Positions 1-8,195 of a DNA stretch of 32,745 nucleotides are shown piece after piece. This DNA comes from a virus: IMG/VR virus record IMGVR_UViG_3300042472_000278, positions 1 through 32,745 of that record. One strand, given 5' to 3'. The position numbers and the translations under genes were made by a program. The first letter of the stretch is position 1. Every line of letters begins with the position of its first letter. Below the pieces are notes generated by a model. The model saw nothing but the letters and a program-made list of their open reading frames with translations. It had not been told where the DNA came from and did no database searches.

Positions 1-1418
1 GCTATTGTGTTTAACGTGTCTAACGTTCCTTGTATTTGGTTTGCTCTTAATTGTTTTTTTGCTTCTTCTTTTTCTTTTTCAATTCTTAATTCTTCTTCAG
101 CTTTTAATCTCGCTTCCTCTAAATCTTTTTCGTTTTGTAATTTAACATAATCTCTAAAATCACTAATTGCCTTTCGTTTAATGTTGTCGGCTTCTATGTA
201 ATTTTGTCTAATTGTATCATTAAAGTTTTTATCTCTATCCTTTGCACTCAACAAAAACGCTTCTTCATTCTTTGCATCTTCTTCGTCTTGCTTTTTCTTT
301 TCTTCTGCTGCAATTTTTGCTGCTTCTTTAGCTTCTGCAATTCTTTTATCTCTTCTTTCTTTAGCTCGTTTGTTTGCTTCTTGTTGTTTTTGTTTTGCTT
401 CCTCTAAATCTTTTTTATCTTCTTCGTCTTGCTTTTGTTTTTGTTGTGTTTTAAAGCTTATGTTTTCAATTCTTAATTTATCATTAAGTTCTTGTTTTAA
501 ACGCCATAACTCATTGTACTTCATTTGTGTCTGATAAAGTTCAGCTTGAGTTGCTTTAATTAATTCGTCGTCGTCGTCGTCGTATGCTTTTTTTAATATT
601 AATTTCTTTTCATTTAATTTTTGCTCAATAAATTTTATATTATTTTGCCTTGCTTTTTCTTCGTTTTGTATATTTTTTATTGATTGGTCATGCAATTGTT
701 TTTCACTCGCCCCTTGTGCTTGTAATACTTTTAACCTAGTTTCCCCTGACTTTATTAGACTTGAATTACTAACATTTAACGCATCTTCTTGTCTTTGTAA
801 CGACTCGTTTAATCTATCATTTGCAGCCGTTGCCGTTTCTGTTGAACTTGTAAAGTAAGCGAATGCCCCCACTAAAGCAGTAATCCCACCTACAATTAAA
901 AGAATAGGATTAGCTTTCATTACAGTATTAAGAACTCGCATAGTTGCAGCCCCAGCCACTTGAGCAGCAGTTAACAACTTTTGACCTAATGCAGTTTTTC
1001 CAATTACGGCGGCTAAATTAGTAAAGGAATCCTTTGCAGCAAGTACACTATTGATACCTTGACTTAATGCCATTGCACTTTGCACCTTTAACAATGTCGC
1101 TTCGACTGCTGAAGACTCAACACCAATTAAACCCATTGCACCTTGCACCGCACTAAACCCACCCGCAACACCTTGTAAAGCCGTTCCAAAAGCGTTAAAT
1201 TTAGCGTCAGGATTAAAGGCATCCGTTAAGGCTTTAGCATCCCCTATTTGGTCTTTTAATTCAGCTGCTTTCTTTGCTGCGTTTGTCGCTTGTTCAGACG
1301 TTGCACCGAACTTGGCTGCCAATGCTTCGACTTCCCTTTGTGCTTCCTTTAGTTGTTGTTTAAGTGTGCCTACGCTATCTACTTTAACTTCTAACTCAAT
1401 CTCTTTTTTAATAGCCAT
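1..1418 (-). CDS. Tail tape measure protein, N-terminal part (runs off window start)
   Basis: The tape measure protein sets tail length and helps DNA ejection. The ATG at 1418 opens a frame that stays open to base 1. The protein starts MAIKKEIELEVKVDSVG with a short coiled coil. A hydrophobic Gly/Ala-rich stretch follows (AGAATMRVLNTVMKANPILL, roughly residues 155-175), continuing into ILLIVGGITALVGAFAYF. After that come long Lys/Glu/Gln-rich coiled coils, including a run of five Asp coded by a (CGT)6 microsatellite at 566-583. This layout is typical of siphovirus tape measure proteins. The start overlaps the preceding 52-residue gene by 11 bases. Bases 364-490 are repeated exactly at the window end, so 363-1 code one of two versions of the protein's later part. 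The version shown here ends RANQIQGTLDTLNTIA and is incomplete. Family call is strong; which 3' half belongs to the main genome is inference. Confidence 0.85.
   Translation of the reverse strand, partial: MAIKKEIELEVKVDSVGTLKQQLKEAQREVEALAAKFGATSEQATNAAKKAAELKDQIGDAKALTDAFNPDAKFNAFGTALQGVAGGFSAVQGAMGLIGVESSAVEATLLKVQSAMALSQGINSVLAAKDSFTNLAAVIGKTALGQKLLTAAQVAGAATMRVLNTVMKANPILLIVGGITALVGAFAYFTSSTETATAANDRLNESLQRQEDALNVSNSSLIKSGETRLKVLQAQGASEKQLHDQSIKNIQNEEKARQNNIKFIEQKLNEKKLILKKAYDDDDDELIKATQAELYQTQMKYNELWRLKQELNDKLRIENISFKTQQKQKQDEEDKKDLEEAKQKQQEANKRAKERRDKRIAEAKEAAKIAAEEKKKQDEEDAKNEEAFLLSAKDRDKNFNDTIRQNYIEADNIKRKAISDFRDYVKLQNEKDLEEARLKAEEELRIEKEKEEAKKQLRANQIQGTLDTLNTI
364..490. repeat. 127-base exact repeat, copy 1 (circular assembly overlap)
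   Basis: These bases are identical to 32619-32745, the very end of the window. The preceding base differs (A at 363, T at 32618). The repeat lies inside the tape measure coiled coil and keeps the same frame in both copies. A length of 127 equals a k-mer size commonly used by short-read assemblers, so this is most likely a shared graph node. It indicates a circular or circularly permuted genome rather than true terminal repeats. Confidence 0.9.
566..583. repeat. (CGT)6 trinucleotide microsatellite
   Basis: Six CGT units read on the minus strand as a run of five Asp codons flanked by Tyr and Glu, in the tape measure coiled coil. It keeps frame whatever the copy number, so length variation would be tolerated. 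Confidence 0.8.
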
Positions 1419-1566
1419 TTCTTATCGCTTTTATCTTTCTAACTCCTTGCTTATAACTTCCTATAATAGTAGTTTCAATTTTAAACTTTCCTTTTGCTAT
1501 ATCAATGAATTCACTTTGTCCGTAAAAATCTGATATTTGTAATAGTTGAATTAGTTGTGCTATCAT
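1408..1566 (-). CDS. Small protein of the tail operon, 52 residues
   Basis: An ATG at 1566 overlaps the stop of the 788-residue gene (ATGA). The frame runs to a TAA at 1408, 11 bases inside the tape measure gene. The protein begins MIAQLIQLLQISDFYGQSEF and ends in a basic stretch rich in Lys, Arg and Ile. I recognise no family. The overlaps on both sides suggest coupled translation with the hub and tape measure genes, so a minor tail role or a role in tape measure folding is possible, but this is inference. Confidence 0.65.
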   Translation of the reverse strand: MIAQLIQLLQISDFYGQSEFIDIAKGKFKIETTIIGSYKQGVRKIKAIRNGY

Positions 1567-3929
1567 TGTTCTTGTATTATATAATTATTATAAGTTTCAA
1601 TTGTACCGTCTTCAAATGTGTACTCTATTTCTAAATCAATAACTTTGTTGTCTCCACCCTCTGTTATTCTATTTGAAAACGTTTCGGTTACTCGTATGTT
1701 ACCGTCTTCAGTTATTCTGCCGTAGTAAACATTTGTATCAGTTGGAACGGTTACCGCTATACGTTGTTCACTTGTTATTGTACTTGGCGAAATAGTTACG
1801 CCACCCGTTGTTGTTGTTATTAAAGCACTCTTAACATAGTTAGGAAATAATACTTCAACATCCACTACGCTTGTAGGTTTCTTTGCTCTAAAGTTTGAAA
1901 TAGGTTTAACTGGTCTAAAGTCGTTTATCAATTCTAAACTAACCTCGCCATTAGTTAACTTACTATTCATTTGGTTAATGATATAGCGTTTATCTCTAAT
2001 CACTAACCTATCGTTAAGTTTAAGCGTTGTAAGTATGCTTAATGGTAATATAGTTTTAACGTTTGTAATCCTATTCTTTTTATTAAATAGGTTAGATAAA
2101 TAACCATAATAATAAGTTGCAAATTTACCTTGTGTAATTGGCACGTTCAAAAGACTTGAATTATCAGACCCCCAATTTAAAGAATAGTTAACCGTACTTT
2201 TCTTCATGTCTTGTCCGAAAGGCATATAAGTTGTAAGCGTGTTTGTTGTGGTCCCGTTATAGAACTTTATAGACGTACTTTGCTGCTCATACATATAAAG
2301 CAAAATAGGTTTAGGTATGTAAGGTTTAAAGTCAGGCTTTTTAGTTAAGCAAAAACCTACTTGTGTCATTGTTCCTGTAAACTCCGTATGTAATAAGTTT
2401 TCAAAAGGTACTTTAATTTGATAGTCTGCCCCGTCGTAATTGTAAGTATTATTTAAGTCGCCATATTCCTTACCAAATAAATCGAAAAACTCTCTATTCA
2501 TGAACGATTGACTTTGCTCATGCTCAAATTTAATTGTCTTATAAAGTGGAACTCGTGAAACGCTTATTTCTTCAGTCGTTGTGTGTTTAGTTATGTCTAT
2601 AATTCGTCCCTTATTATACCAATCCTCTAAAGGTTCAATTTGAAATATAGACGAAGTTTTTGCGTAGCACGTTAGATTAAAGTTTTTGAATATACCCGAA
2701 AGGAAATCATAAACAGTCATGTCAGGCATTAAAGACGAAAGGTCTAAATCTGAAAAGTTTTGAACCTGATTTGCATTAACACTTGGAATTACATATGTAA
2801 ATTGTGCCGTAGTTATATCGTCTTGATACCATGATTCATACTTTACAATATTATATTTACTATCAAAATTTAACGCTCTATTACTTCTTACAAAACAATA
2901 GTAATCACGGCTTAATCCTATCGTGTTAGTAGTATCCATTGTCGCAATTTGATACGTGTTGTCGCCGTTGCCTGTTATTGTATTTATTAATGTTCCATTT
3001 TCATAAACATCTATGTAATATATAGCGTAAATATCTGACGTATTATATATTGCTAGTTCAATAGTTATATTTGCTTCTATTATTCCATTTGCTATATTTG
3101 AATCTTTTATTGTTATAGTGTTATTAGTTGTGTTATAAGGTATGTACCCCAAATTAGAATCTAAAAAAGTGTTATAACTTGTTATGTCTATTTGTTCGGA
3201 TATTGTAAATTGTTCAAATAATTCTTTATTCTTACAATACAAAAAACAATTAGTAAATCTTTTATCAGTCAAAAACAAACCCTGAAAGTCTATACTAAAC
3301 TTATTCTCAATTGCTTCAAAGATTTTAGATATTTTTAAAGCAGGGAATAATTCAGTGTAATTTATTTTGCCCCCAGGAATACTTATATCTGTACTTGTTG
3401 TGTCGCCGTATGTCCAACGTCTTTGTGAACTAATCAAAGGAAAACGCATATCGTAATCCGTAGTGTCTGTAATTCTCGATTGAACATCACTACCCGAATA
3501 TGTAGTGGTTACAAATGAATAATCTAAATCTTTTAATTTAGCATCCCCAAACTTATCTTTTAATGAAAGTGTTTCCCCGTAGAAAGTAATCGAATAGTTT
3601 TCGTTTTGGTTATTCTTAACCATTGCTTTTTCCAATTGAATTTTGCCCGTTCTAAATGGCATATAATCAATCTCAATGTAAGCATTTCTACGTAGGTTAT
3701 GGTCAAGTAAAGTATCTACATCGTTATTGTAAAAGTGTTCAAATATTTTATTATTAACAACACTAGACGGTACTGTAAAAGACTGTGAATAGTCTGTGAA
3801 TATTTTACTAATATCGTTAACGTTTTGAATCGAACTAGATACCGTTATTTCTTCATTATTAAACAATTCTATTTTAGAGTAGTTTCCACTATTCTCAACC
3901 GTTTCAATATATAAGTCGACCTTTCTCAT
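1563..3929 (-). CDS. Large tail/baseplate hub-type structural protein
   Basis: This 788-residue protein is the largest in the window and lies just upstream of the tape measure gene. It opens MRKVDLYIETVENSGNYSKI, has many Asn, Thr and Tyr, and no signal peptide or membrane segment. The N-terminal region resembles minor structural proteins of Bacteroidota siphophages, in which a beta-rich start (residues about 1-200) precedes a hub-like middle. The C-terminal 120 residues (after the KPTSVV stretch) are Thr/Val-rich and look like a small immunoglobulin-like or carbohydrate-contact module. No catalytic motif is seen. The start overlaps the stop of the upstream gene by one base (TAATG). By size and place it is likely a tail hub, distal tail or baseplate component. 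The exact role is not resolved. Confidence 0.6.
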   Translation of the reverse strand: MRKVDLYIETVENSGNYSKIELFNNEEITVSSSIQNVNDISKIFTDYSQSFTVPSSVVNNKIFEHFYNNDVDTLLDHNLRRNAYIEIDYMPFRTGKIQLEKAMVKNNQNENYSITFYGETLSLKDKFGDAKLKDLDYSFVTTTYSGSDVQSRITDTTDYDMRFPLISSQRRWTYGDTTSTDISIPGGKINYTELFPALKISKIFEAIENKFSIDFQGLFLTDKRFTNCFLYCKNKELFEQFTISEQIDITSYNTFLDSNLGYIPYNTTNNTITIKDSNIANGIIEANITIELAIYNTSDIYAIYYIDVYENGTLINTITGNGDNTYQIATMDTTNTIGLSRDYYCFVRSNRALNFDSKYNIVKYESWYQDDITTAQFTYVIPSVNANQVQNFSDLDLSSLMPDMTVYDFLSGIFKNFNLTCYAKTSSIFQIEPLEDWYNKGRIIDITKHTTTEEISVSRVPLYKTIKFEHEQSQSFMNREFFDLFGKEYGDLNNTYNYDGADYQIKVPFENLLHTEFTGTMTQVGFCLTKKPDFKPYIPKPILLYMYEQQSTSIKFYNGTTTNTLTTYMPFGQDMKKSTVNYSLNWGSDNSSLLNVPITQGKFATYYYGYLSNLFNKKNRITNVKTILPLSILTTLKLNDRLVIRDKRYIINQMNSKLTNGEVSLELINDFRPVKPISNFRAKKPTSVVDVEVLFPNYVKSALITTTTGGVTISPSTITSEQRIAVTVPTDTNVYYGRITEDGNIRVTETFSNRITEGGDNKVIDLEIEYTFEDGTIETYNNYIIQEQ

Positions 3930-4984
3930 TATAATACGTTGTTTAAAGTGTTGTAGTTGTAATCAAATTCTAAAGTATAATTGATAGTTTTTGAATTAAT
4001 AGATTTAAACTTCTCAATGTTTTTAGTTCTACATCTTACAGGTAAGTCATTTAATAATATCTTTTCACTCAACATTATCTCTTGAATAGTTGCTTTAAAG
4101 TTTTCATTTACCCACCCTGTATTAACTCTTATATTTTCTTTTGCGTTCGTGTTAAATGTTTTTGTTTGTCCCTCTCTATATGAATAACTAGGCAAAACAT
4201 TAGGCATTAAATTATATTCAGTGTTTTGAATTTCGATATTATCATAACTCGCTTTAAAAAACCATTCTCTTTGCCATGCTCCAAACTTATTAATAAAGTC
4301 AATCGGTAAAGGTGTATACTTGCACTCTTCAATCGGTTTAAAATAGTATGTTCTTAATACATTGTTTGAAGCGTCTGTAATCTCTAACTTGTTACCGTCA
4401 GCCCAATATGTTCCACTAACTCTATGAACTGTTTTCAATCCACTAGAGTTGAATGTTCCCGTTGTAGTTGCTCCACTTACTAGATTAGTAAACTTTGCTT
4501 TCCAACCATTTGTAACCTCTAAAGTAATATCCCCAGCTTTAGTAACGTCATATGTCGAAGCTGAATTATAGTAATAGTAATAAGTACCCTCATCTAATAA
4601 GTATTGACCTCTATCGTAGTTATAACCTTGCACGTATTCTGAATAACCGTCAAACCCATAATAAGTTGTTGTGTCTAATAAAGTACTTGTGTTCTTATAT
4701 CGTTTAATTTGAACGTTGCAATAAGATTGGTTAAACAAAGCAGTACCAACCGAATTATAGTTTAAAGACGGATTAATAAACTTAATGTACTCACGAATTA
4801 AAGGACTTACATTGTATAACGTTTGTAAATTCGTTGTACTTGGTATAGCTTTAGAAAGTGTGTATTGTGGCGAACTTGGAACACTTCCCGAATTCCACAA
4901 AAACACCTCTATTTTACTACTCGTTTGTAATGCTTCGTTTACCTCAATTATAAAAGGCGACCTTGCAAATATTCTATTACTCAT
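3929..4984 (-). CDS. Probable distal tail / baseplate structural protein
   Basis: This 351-residue protein sits between the gp10-like tail completion gene and the 788-residue protein, overlapping both by one to four bases. It begins MSNRIFARSPFIIEVNEALQ and is rich in Tyr, Asn, Ser and Thr. A middle segment (about residues 130-230) has beta-strand patterns with Gly and Thr turns. No enzyme motif, signal peptide or membrane helix is visible. Its place in the tail block and its beta-rich composition suggest a distal tail or baseplate protein. I do not recognise a named family, so this is a context-based call. Confidence 0.5.
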   Translation of the reverse strand: MSNRIFARSPFIIEVNEALQTSSKIEVFLWNSGSVPSSPQYTLSKAIPSTTNLQTLYNVSPLIREYIKFINPSLNYNSVGTALFNQSYCNVQIKRYKNTSTLLDTTTYYGFDGYSEYVQGYNYDRGQYLLDEGTYYYYYNSASTYDVTKAGDITLEVTNGWKAKFTNLVSGATTTGTFNSSGLKTVHRVSGTYWADGNKLEITDASNNVLRTYYFKPIEECKYTPLPIDFINKFGAWQREWFFKASYDNIEIQNTEYNLMPNVLPSYSYREGQTKTFNTNAKENIRVNTGWVNENFKATIQEIMLSEKILLNDLPVRCRTKNIEKFKSINSKTINYTLEFDYNYNTLNNVL

Positions 4985-5493
4985 TTCTTTGGATTTTGTA
5001 TTGTGTATTTAAATAAGTCTAAAACTTCTAAACCGAACTTTTCAACTAATTCGTCGGGTAAAGTTTTAAATGCTGCTTCAAATGGTTTAGTCAAAAATAA
5101 ACTTGGTTTAATTCCATTGTTAAATATGCTTCGTGCAATTAAAAACTGTAAAGACTTACGACTGATAAAGTTTCCTTTCTTATCTCTTGGAGCTATACCT
5201 TTCCTAACTATCCATTTATCTAATTTGCTTGGTGGAGGCATCTTTGATTTATATGAATAAGGTGTGTTGTATTTTACTTTTTTACCACTTACCCCCTTAT
5301 CTTGAAAGTGTCCGTACTCCTCCATTTCAATAGACATTTCAAAAGAGTTAGTAGATACTTTCACATTACCTTTTAAGCTATCATATAAAGTCTTTGTGCT
5401 ATTCTTTTTTAGACGTGTTAAGTTTGTACGTGCTTCTTTAACTACGTAGTCTGTAAATCGTTTTAACTCCTTTTGAATCGCATCGTTTAACAT
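4981..5493 (-). CDS. HK97 gp10-like tail completion protein
   Basis: This 170-residue basic protein begins MLNDAIQKELKRFTDYVVKE, with the alpha-helical start and Lys/Arg-rich middle common to the HK97 gp10 / minor tail completion family. Around residues 55-70 it has the EYGHFQDKGVSGKK segment, matching the conserved 'Y(A/G)xxxExG' type region of that family. The C-terminal half contains a PSLFLTKPFEAAF segment, the helix usually found near the end. In other phages the family acts at the head-tail interface, completing the tail or joining it to the connector. It overlaps the genes on both sides by a few bases. Confidence 0.65.
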   Translation of the reverse strand: MLNDAIQKELKRFTDYVVKEARTNLTRLKKNSTKTLYDSLKGNVKVSTNSFEMSIEMEEYGHFQDKGVSGKKVKYNTPYSYKSKMPPPSKLDKWIVRKGIAPRDKKGNFISRKSLQFLIARSIFNNGIKPSLFLTKPFEAAFKTLPDELVEKFGLEVLDLFKYTIQNPKK

Positions 5494-5942
5494 ACTGTCA
5501 TATCAGGAAAAAAGTTAATATCTAAAGTCATTGTGCAACCAGCGATATAATTCTCAAAGCGTTCCTCAAATGGTTCAACTGTTGGCGTACCGTCTACAAT
5601 ATAACCGCTATCAACTAAACTACCATGTCTTAATTGTTGGTATAATCTATTTAAAGTTAGTAAAGCAGTATTAATAACATATTGCTTATTATCGTTACCT
5701 TTAAATACATCCGTAACTTCTTTCTTTGACAAGTCGACAACATCCATTGCAAGTATAGAAAGGTTACACTTAATTACATTGTCAACAAATTGGAATGAGT
5801 TAACTATAATATGCGACAAAGGGAACATAGTTACTTTAGCTAAATCAATATCGAATAAACTTCCCTCTGTTACCGTATTAACAAATTCATCAGCTTCTAA
5901 CTGTGTACGAATTGCGTCTATTATTTGTAAGTGTCCTTTCAT
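5487..5942 (-). CDS. Probable tail terminator/completion protein
   Basis: This 151-residue protein begins MKGHLQIIDAIRTQLEADEF. It lies between the tail assembly chaperone and the gp10-like protein. The overall pattern (N-terminal helix, then strands, with GSLFDIDLAKVTMFPLSHI around residues 27-45) resembles tail terminator proteins that cap the tail tube. The ATG overlaps the stop of the frameshifted chaperone reading (ATGA), which links its translation to the frameshift product. The function is inferred from position and length, since the sequence alone is not diagnostic. Confidence 0.5.
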   Translation of the reverse strand: MKGHLQIIDAIRTQLEADEFVNTVTEGSLFDIDLAKVTMFPLSHIIVNSFQFVDNVIKCNLSILAMDVVDLSKKEVTDVFKGNDNKQYVINTALLTLNRLYQQLRHGSLVDSGYIVDGTPTVEPFEERFENYIAGCTMTLDINFFPDMTVC

Positions 5943-6193
5943 TCCTTAAATATTTCTTGTCTTTGTTTCTTATAAGTTAACCAGGTTAAGCATTGATGAA
6001 TGGAAAGTTTTGTGACTTCATCGAATCTTCTAACATCCCCTTGAGCGAGTTCATATATGCTTGTATACCATCCCCATTGCTTTGCAAATTGAGTTGTTCC
6101 ACTAAAGTCGCCTGTTGTTTCTTGCTCATCTTCTTCATTTCCGTTTCCAAAAAGGTAGGAATAGCTTTCAACAATTGTTGACCTAAACTCCAA
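5939..6193 (-). CDS. Frameshift extension (gpT-like) of the tail assembly chaperone
   Basis: This 84-codon frame overlaps the chaperone gene in the -1 frame and has no ATG at its head. Its first codon would be TTG. Its sequence contains AKQWGWYTSIYELAQGDVRR and SIHQCLTWLTYKKQRQEIF, the pattern usual for the T part of such chaperones. It is therefore most likely made only by a -1 slip on the T9 run, giving 163 residues of the chaperone start plus about 84 of this frame (about 247 in all). Its stop overlaps the ATG of the next gene (ATGA), whereas the unshifted frame stops 43 bases earlier. This fits real translation to the end. It should not be annotated as an independent gene. Confidence 0.75.
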   Translation of the reverse strand: MEFRSTIVESYSYLFGNGNEEDEQETTGDFSGTTQFAKQWGWYTSIYELAQGDVRRFDEVTKLSIHQCLTWLTYKKQRQEIFKE

Positions 6194-6681
6194 AAAAAAA
6201 CCTGTGCCGCAAGTACAATTGAAAGTGGTGCATATTGCATTACTTCGGAATAGTTTAAAGCACTTTGATAAGGTTCTATTTCGTACTTGTCGCCTTTCTC
6301 TTTAACGATTGGTCTGTACATAACCGCCATAGCTTTGTGTAACGTGTTAACGTCTTGAAGATACTTCTCTAAATCGATATACTCGCCACTTGTAATATTC
6401 TCTAAATCGGTTATAAATCCAAACTCAACATTCTGAATTTTGAATCTAGTTTTAAATTTATTCTTTGCTTTGAATAAAGTGTTAAAATGATTTGTAAGGT
6501 TTAAAATATCCTTTTGCTTTATCTTAACTATCTCTTTTAATTCAATGCCACAAAACCTTTCGACTAATCTTTGCCCTATATAATCTTCATCTTCACTTCC
6601 TTTCACATCGTCAACGAATTGCTGATAATGTAACAAAGGAACTTCATTCAAACTTTCGGGAATAATTAACTCTAATTTCAT
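5986..6681 (-). CDS. Tail assembly chaperone, short (gpG-like) form
   Basis: This 231-residue protein begins MKLELIIPESLNEVPLLHYQ. It is mostly helical, with the segment HKAMAVMYRPIVKEKGDKYE near residues 115-135 that recurs in Bacteroidota phage proteins of this position. It has no membrane signal or enzyme motif. A second reading frame overlaps its last 208 bases and continues past its stop. At 6192-6200 there is a run of nine T, read GTT TTT TTT TGG in this frame. That arrangement matches the G/GT tail assembly chaperones of lambda-like siphophages, where a fraction of ribosomes shift by -1 to make a longer form. Both forms bind the tape measure protein during tail assembly. It lies directly after the large terminase gene. 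Confidence 0.7.
   Translation of the reverse strand: MKLELIIPESLNEVPLLHYQQFVDDVKGSEDEDYIGQRLVERFCGIELKEIVKIKQKDILNLTNHFNTLFKAKNKFKTRFKIQNVEFGFITDLENITSGEYIDLEKYLQDVNTLHKAMAVMYRPIVKEKGDKYEIEPYQSALNYSEVMQYAPLSIVLAAQVFFWSLGQQLLKAIPTFLETEMKKMSKKQQATLVEQLNLQSNGDGIQAYMNSLKGMLEDSMKSQNFPFINA
6193..6199 (-). promoter_or_regulatory. Programmed -1 ribosomal frameshift slippery heptamer
   Basis: Read on the minus strand, the chaperone frame is GTT TTT TTT TGG, which contains the classic heptamer T TTT TTT in the correct phase. A slip of one base back leads into TTG GAG TTT, the start of the overlapping T frame. Codon starts of the two frames differ by -1 (6192 against 6193). I did not find a clear stimulatory stem-loop by eye. 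Confidence 0.7.
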
Positions 6682-6712
6682 ATTATTTAAACGTTTAATT
6701 TTATTATTTGTA

Positions 6713-7921
6713 TTATCGTATAAAAGGTAAGCTATTTTGGTTTTCGTTTATTTGATAAGTTACCGCATAACGTAAAGCATCTAAAGCGTGGTTATATTTA
6801 TCAATAGGCGTTTCACTCTTTTTTTCTAACCAGCAATAGTTGTTTAACTCTTTAATTAAGTCTATACTACTTTCGTCTATTACTAAATCGTAATCTTGAA
6901 TTAATGCAATACCGAATCTAACTGAATCAGCACCTTTAACAGCAGGTTCAATATTAAGTCCCCTATCTTGTAACTCGTTTATTAATCTAGGTTCTGCACA
7001 ATCAGCAATTATCAATGAATCGTTAGCAAATGTTTTGTTAAGTTCATACACTTGTGAAGTGGTTAAGTGTGTTTGATAAATATGTAACCTTACATAGATT
7101 ACTTTTTTATCCGTATCTATTGACGTTTCAATTAATGTTGTCGGGTCATTACTAAACCCAAAATCCTGGCCAAATATACTTGGATTAACTTCTATAAACT
7201 CGCCTACTTTCCAATTGGTAAATATTACACCCTCTGCTTTATCTAACCAACCCCCTAAAATAGTATGCTTATACTTTTCAGGTCTGCGTTTCTTTACGTC
7301 TTTTATTTGATTTAAGAAACTTTCAGAAAGGTTTTCGATATTGTCTTCGTATGTTGTATGAATAAACGTTGTGTCGCCCTTTTCAATATTGCTTCCCGCT
7401 TCAACTCCTTTTGCTTCAAAGAACTTTTGATAAATAAAATGCTCTTTCGTTGCAGGATTTAAGACTAATATAACTCTATTCTGTTTTAGTTGACTACGAA
7501 TAGATAAATCAATCTTATCAAATACGTCCTCGTCTGTTAACTCCTCTGCTTCATCTAGTACCCACGTCGTTACACCTGACAATGATTTAAGGTTAGCCGT
7601 TTGATTACCACTAGAAGTCTTTAAACCTCTAAACAATATCTTTGAACCCGTCTTTAAATTTACTATTTCATCCTTTGTTATATAGAAATCGTTTTGCAAT
7701 CCAGCCAATTCAATCTTCTCAATGAACTCTGGAATAATTGAAACGTGAGCAGATGTTAAAGTATATCTAGTAAATAGTATAACGTGTCCGACTTCGTAAG
7801 TTAGAAGCTCTAAAAATACTGTTAAACCAAATGATTTACCACTACCACGACCACCCGTAATTACATAGTAACGTGAATCACTTGCAAATAATGGAATATA
7901 CTTTTTATTTAAACTTAACAA
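6713..7921 (-). CDS. terL: Terminase large subunit
   Basis: TerL is the ATPase-nuclease motor that packages DNA into the prohead and cuts it. This 402-residue protein has Walker A GGRGSGKS at residues 23-30 and Walker B plus catalytic Glu in VLDEAEE at 121-127. The C-terminal RNase H-like nuclease has LIIADCAEPR in the middle of the domain and NHALDALRYAV at 377-387. Length is normal for the family. The frame has no ATG before the Walker A motif. The most likely start is the TTG at 7921, which overlaps the small terminase end by 17 bases and suggests coupled translation. Confidence 0.95.
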   Translation of the reverse strand: MLSLNKKYIPLFASDSRYYVITGGRGSGKSFGLTVFLELLTYEVGHVILFTRYTLTSAHVSIIPEFIEKIELAGLQNDFYITKDEIVNLKTGSKILFRGLKTSSGNQTANLKSLSGVTTWVLDEAEELTDEDVFDKIDLSIRSQLKQNRVILVLNPATKEHFIYQKFFEAKGVEAGSNIEKGDTTFIHTTYEDNIENLSESFLNQIKDVKKRRPEKYKHTILGGWLDKAEGVIFTNWKVGEFIEVNPSIFGQDFGFSNDPTTLIETSIDTDKKVIYVRLHIYQTHLTTSQVYELNKTFANDSLIIADCAEPRLINELQDRGLNIEPAVKGADSVRFGIALIQDYDLVIDESSIDLIKELNNYCWLEKKSETPIDKYNHALDALRYAVTYQINENQNSLPFIR

Positions 7922-8171
7922 GTTCCTTAATATTGATGTCGTTTATAGTAATATTATTATCTACTGTTTCTTTTGGTTTGCCACAACCGTATTCAATTAG
8001 AATCTTTGCACTTGCTATTCTATCTGTTGGTCTTTTAGTTTCGTCTATCATTATTTCTGCAATAACTCTAAACGCATCTTGTACGTGTGGTTGTGCTAAA
8101 GTGAAACCTTTTATTTCATCTGACAAACCTTTGCGACCTGAACCCTCTCTTTTACCTCCGTGTGTACTCAT
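7905..8171 (-). CDS. Probable terminase small subunit
   Basis: This 88-residue protein begins MSTHGGKREGSGRKGLSDEI. The GGKREGSGRK stretch is common at the N-terminus of small DNA-binding phage proteins encoded just before large terminases. A helical region follows (IAEIMIDETKRPTDRIASAK) consistent with an HTH or oligomerisation core. It is short for a small terminase. It overlaps the TTG start of terL. The role, recognising phage DNA and loading TerL, is inferred from place and from the N-terminal motif. Confidence 0.65.
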   Translation of the reverse strand: MSTHGGKREGSGRKGLSDEIKGFTLAQPHVQDAFRVIAEIMIDETKRPTDRIASAKILIEYGCGKPKETVDNNITINDINIKELVKFK

Positions 8172-8195
8172 TTTGAAATCTCTTGATTAGTCAAG

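Noticed and set aside
204-407. Plus-strand frame of 67 residues rich in Phe, Cys and Leu
   Set aside because: It is the complement of the Lys/Glu-rich tape measure coiled coil, which gives Phe/Leu/Cys-rich nonsense on the other strand. All other plus-strand frames are similar shadows.
566-583. (CGT)6 as a phase-variation switch
   Set aside because: Unit length three does not alter frame. It can only change the number of Asp residues.
5939-6193. An independent gene of 84 residues
   Set aside because: There is no ATG, and it overlaps the chaperone by 208 bases at a slippery run. A frameshift extension explains it better.
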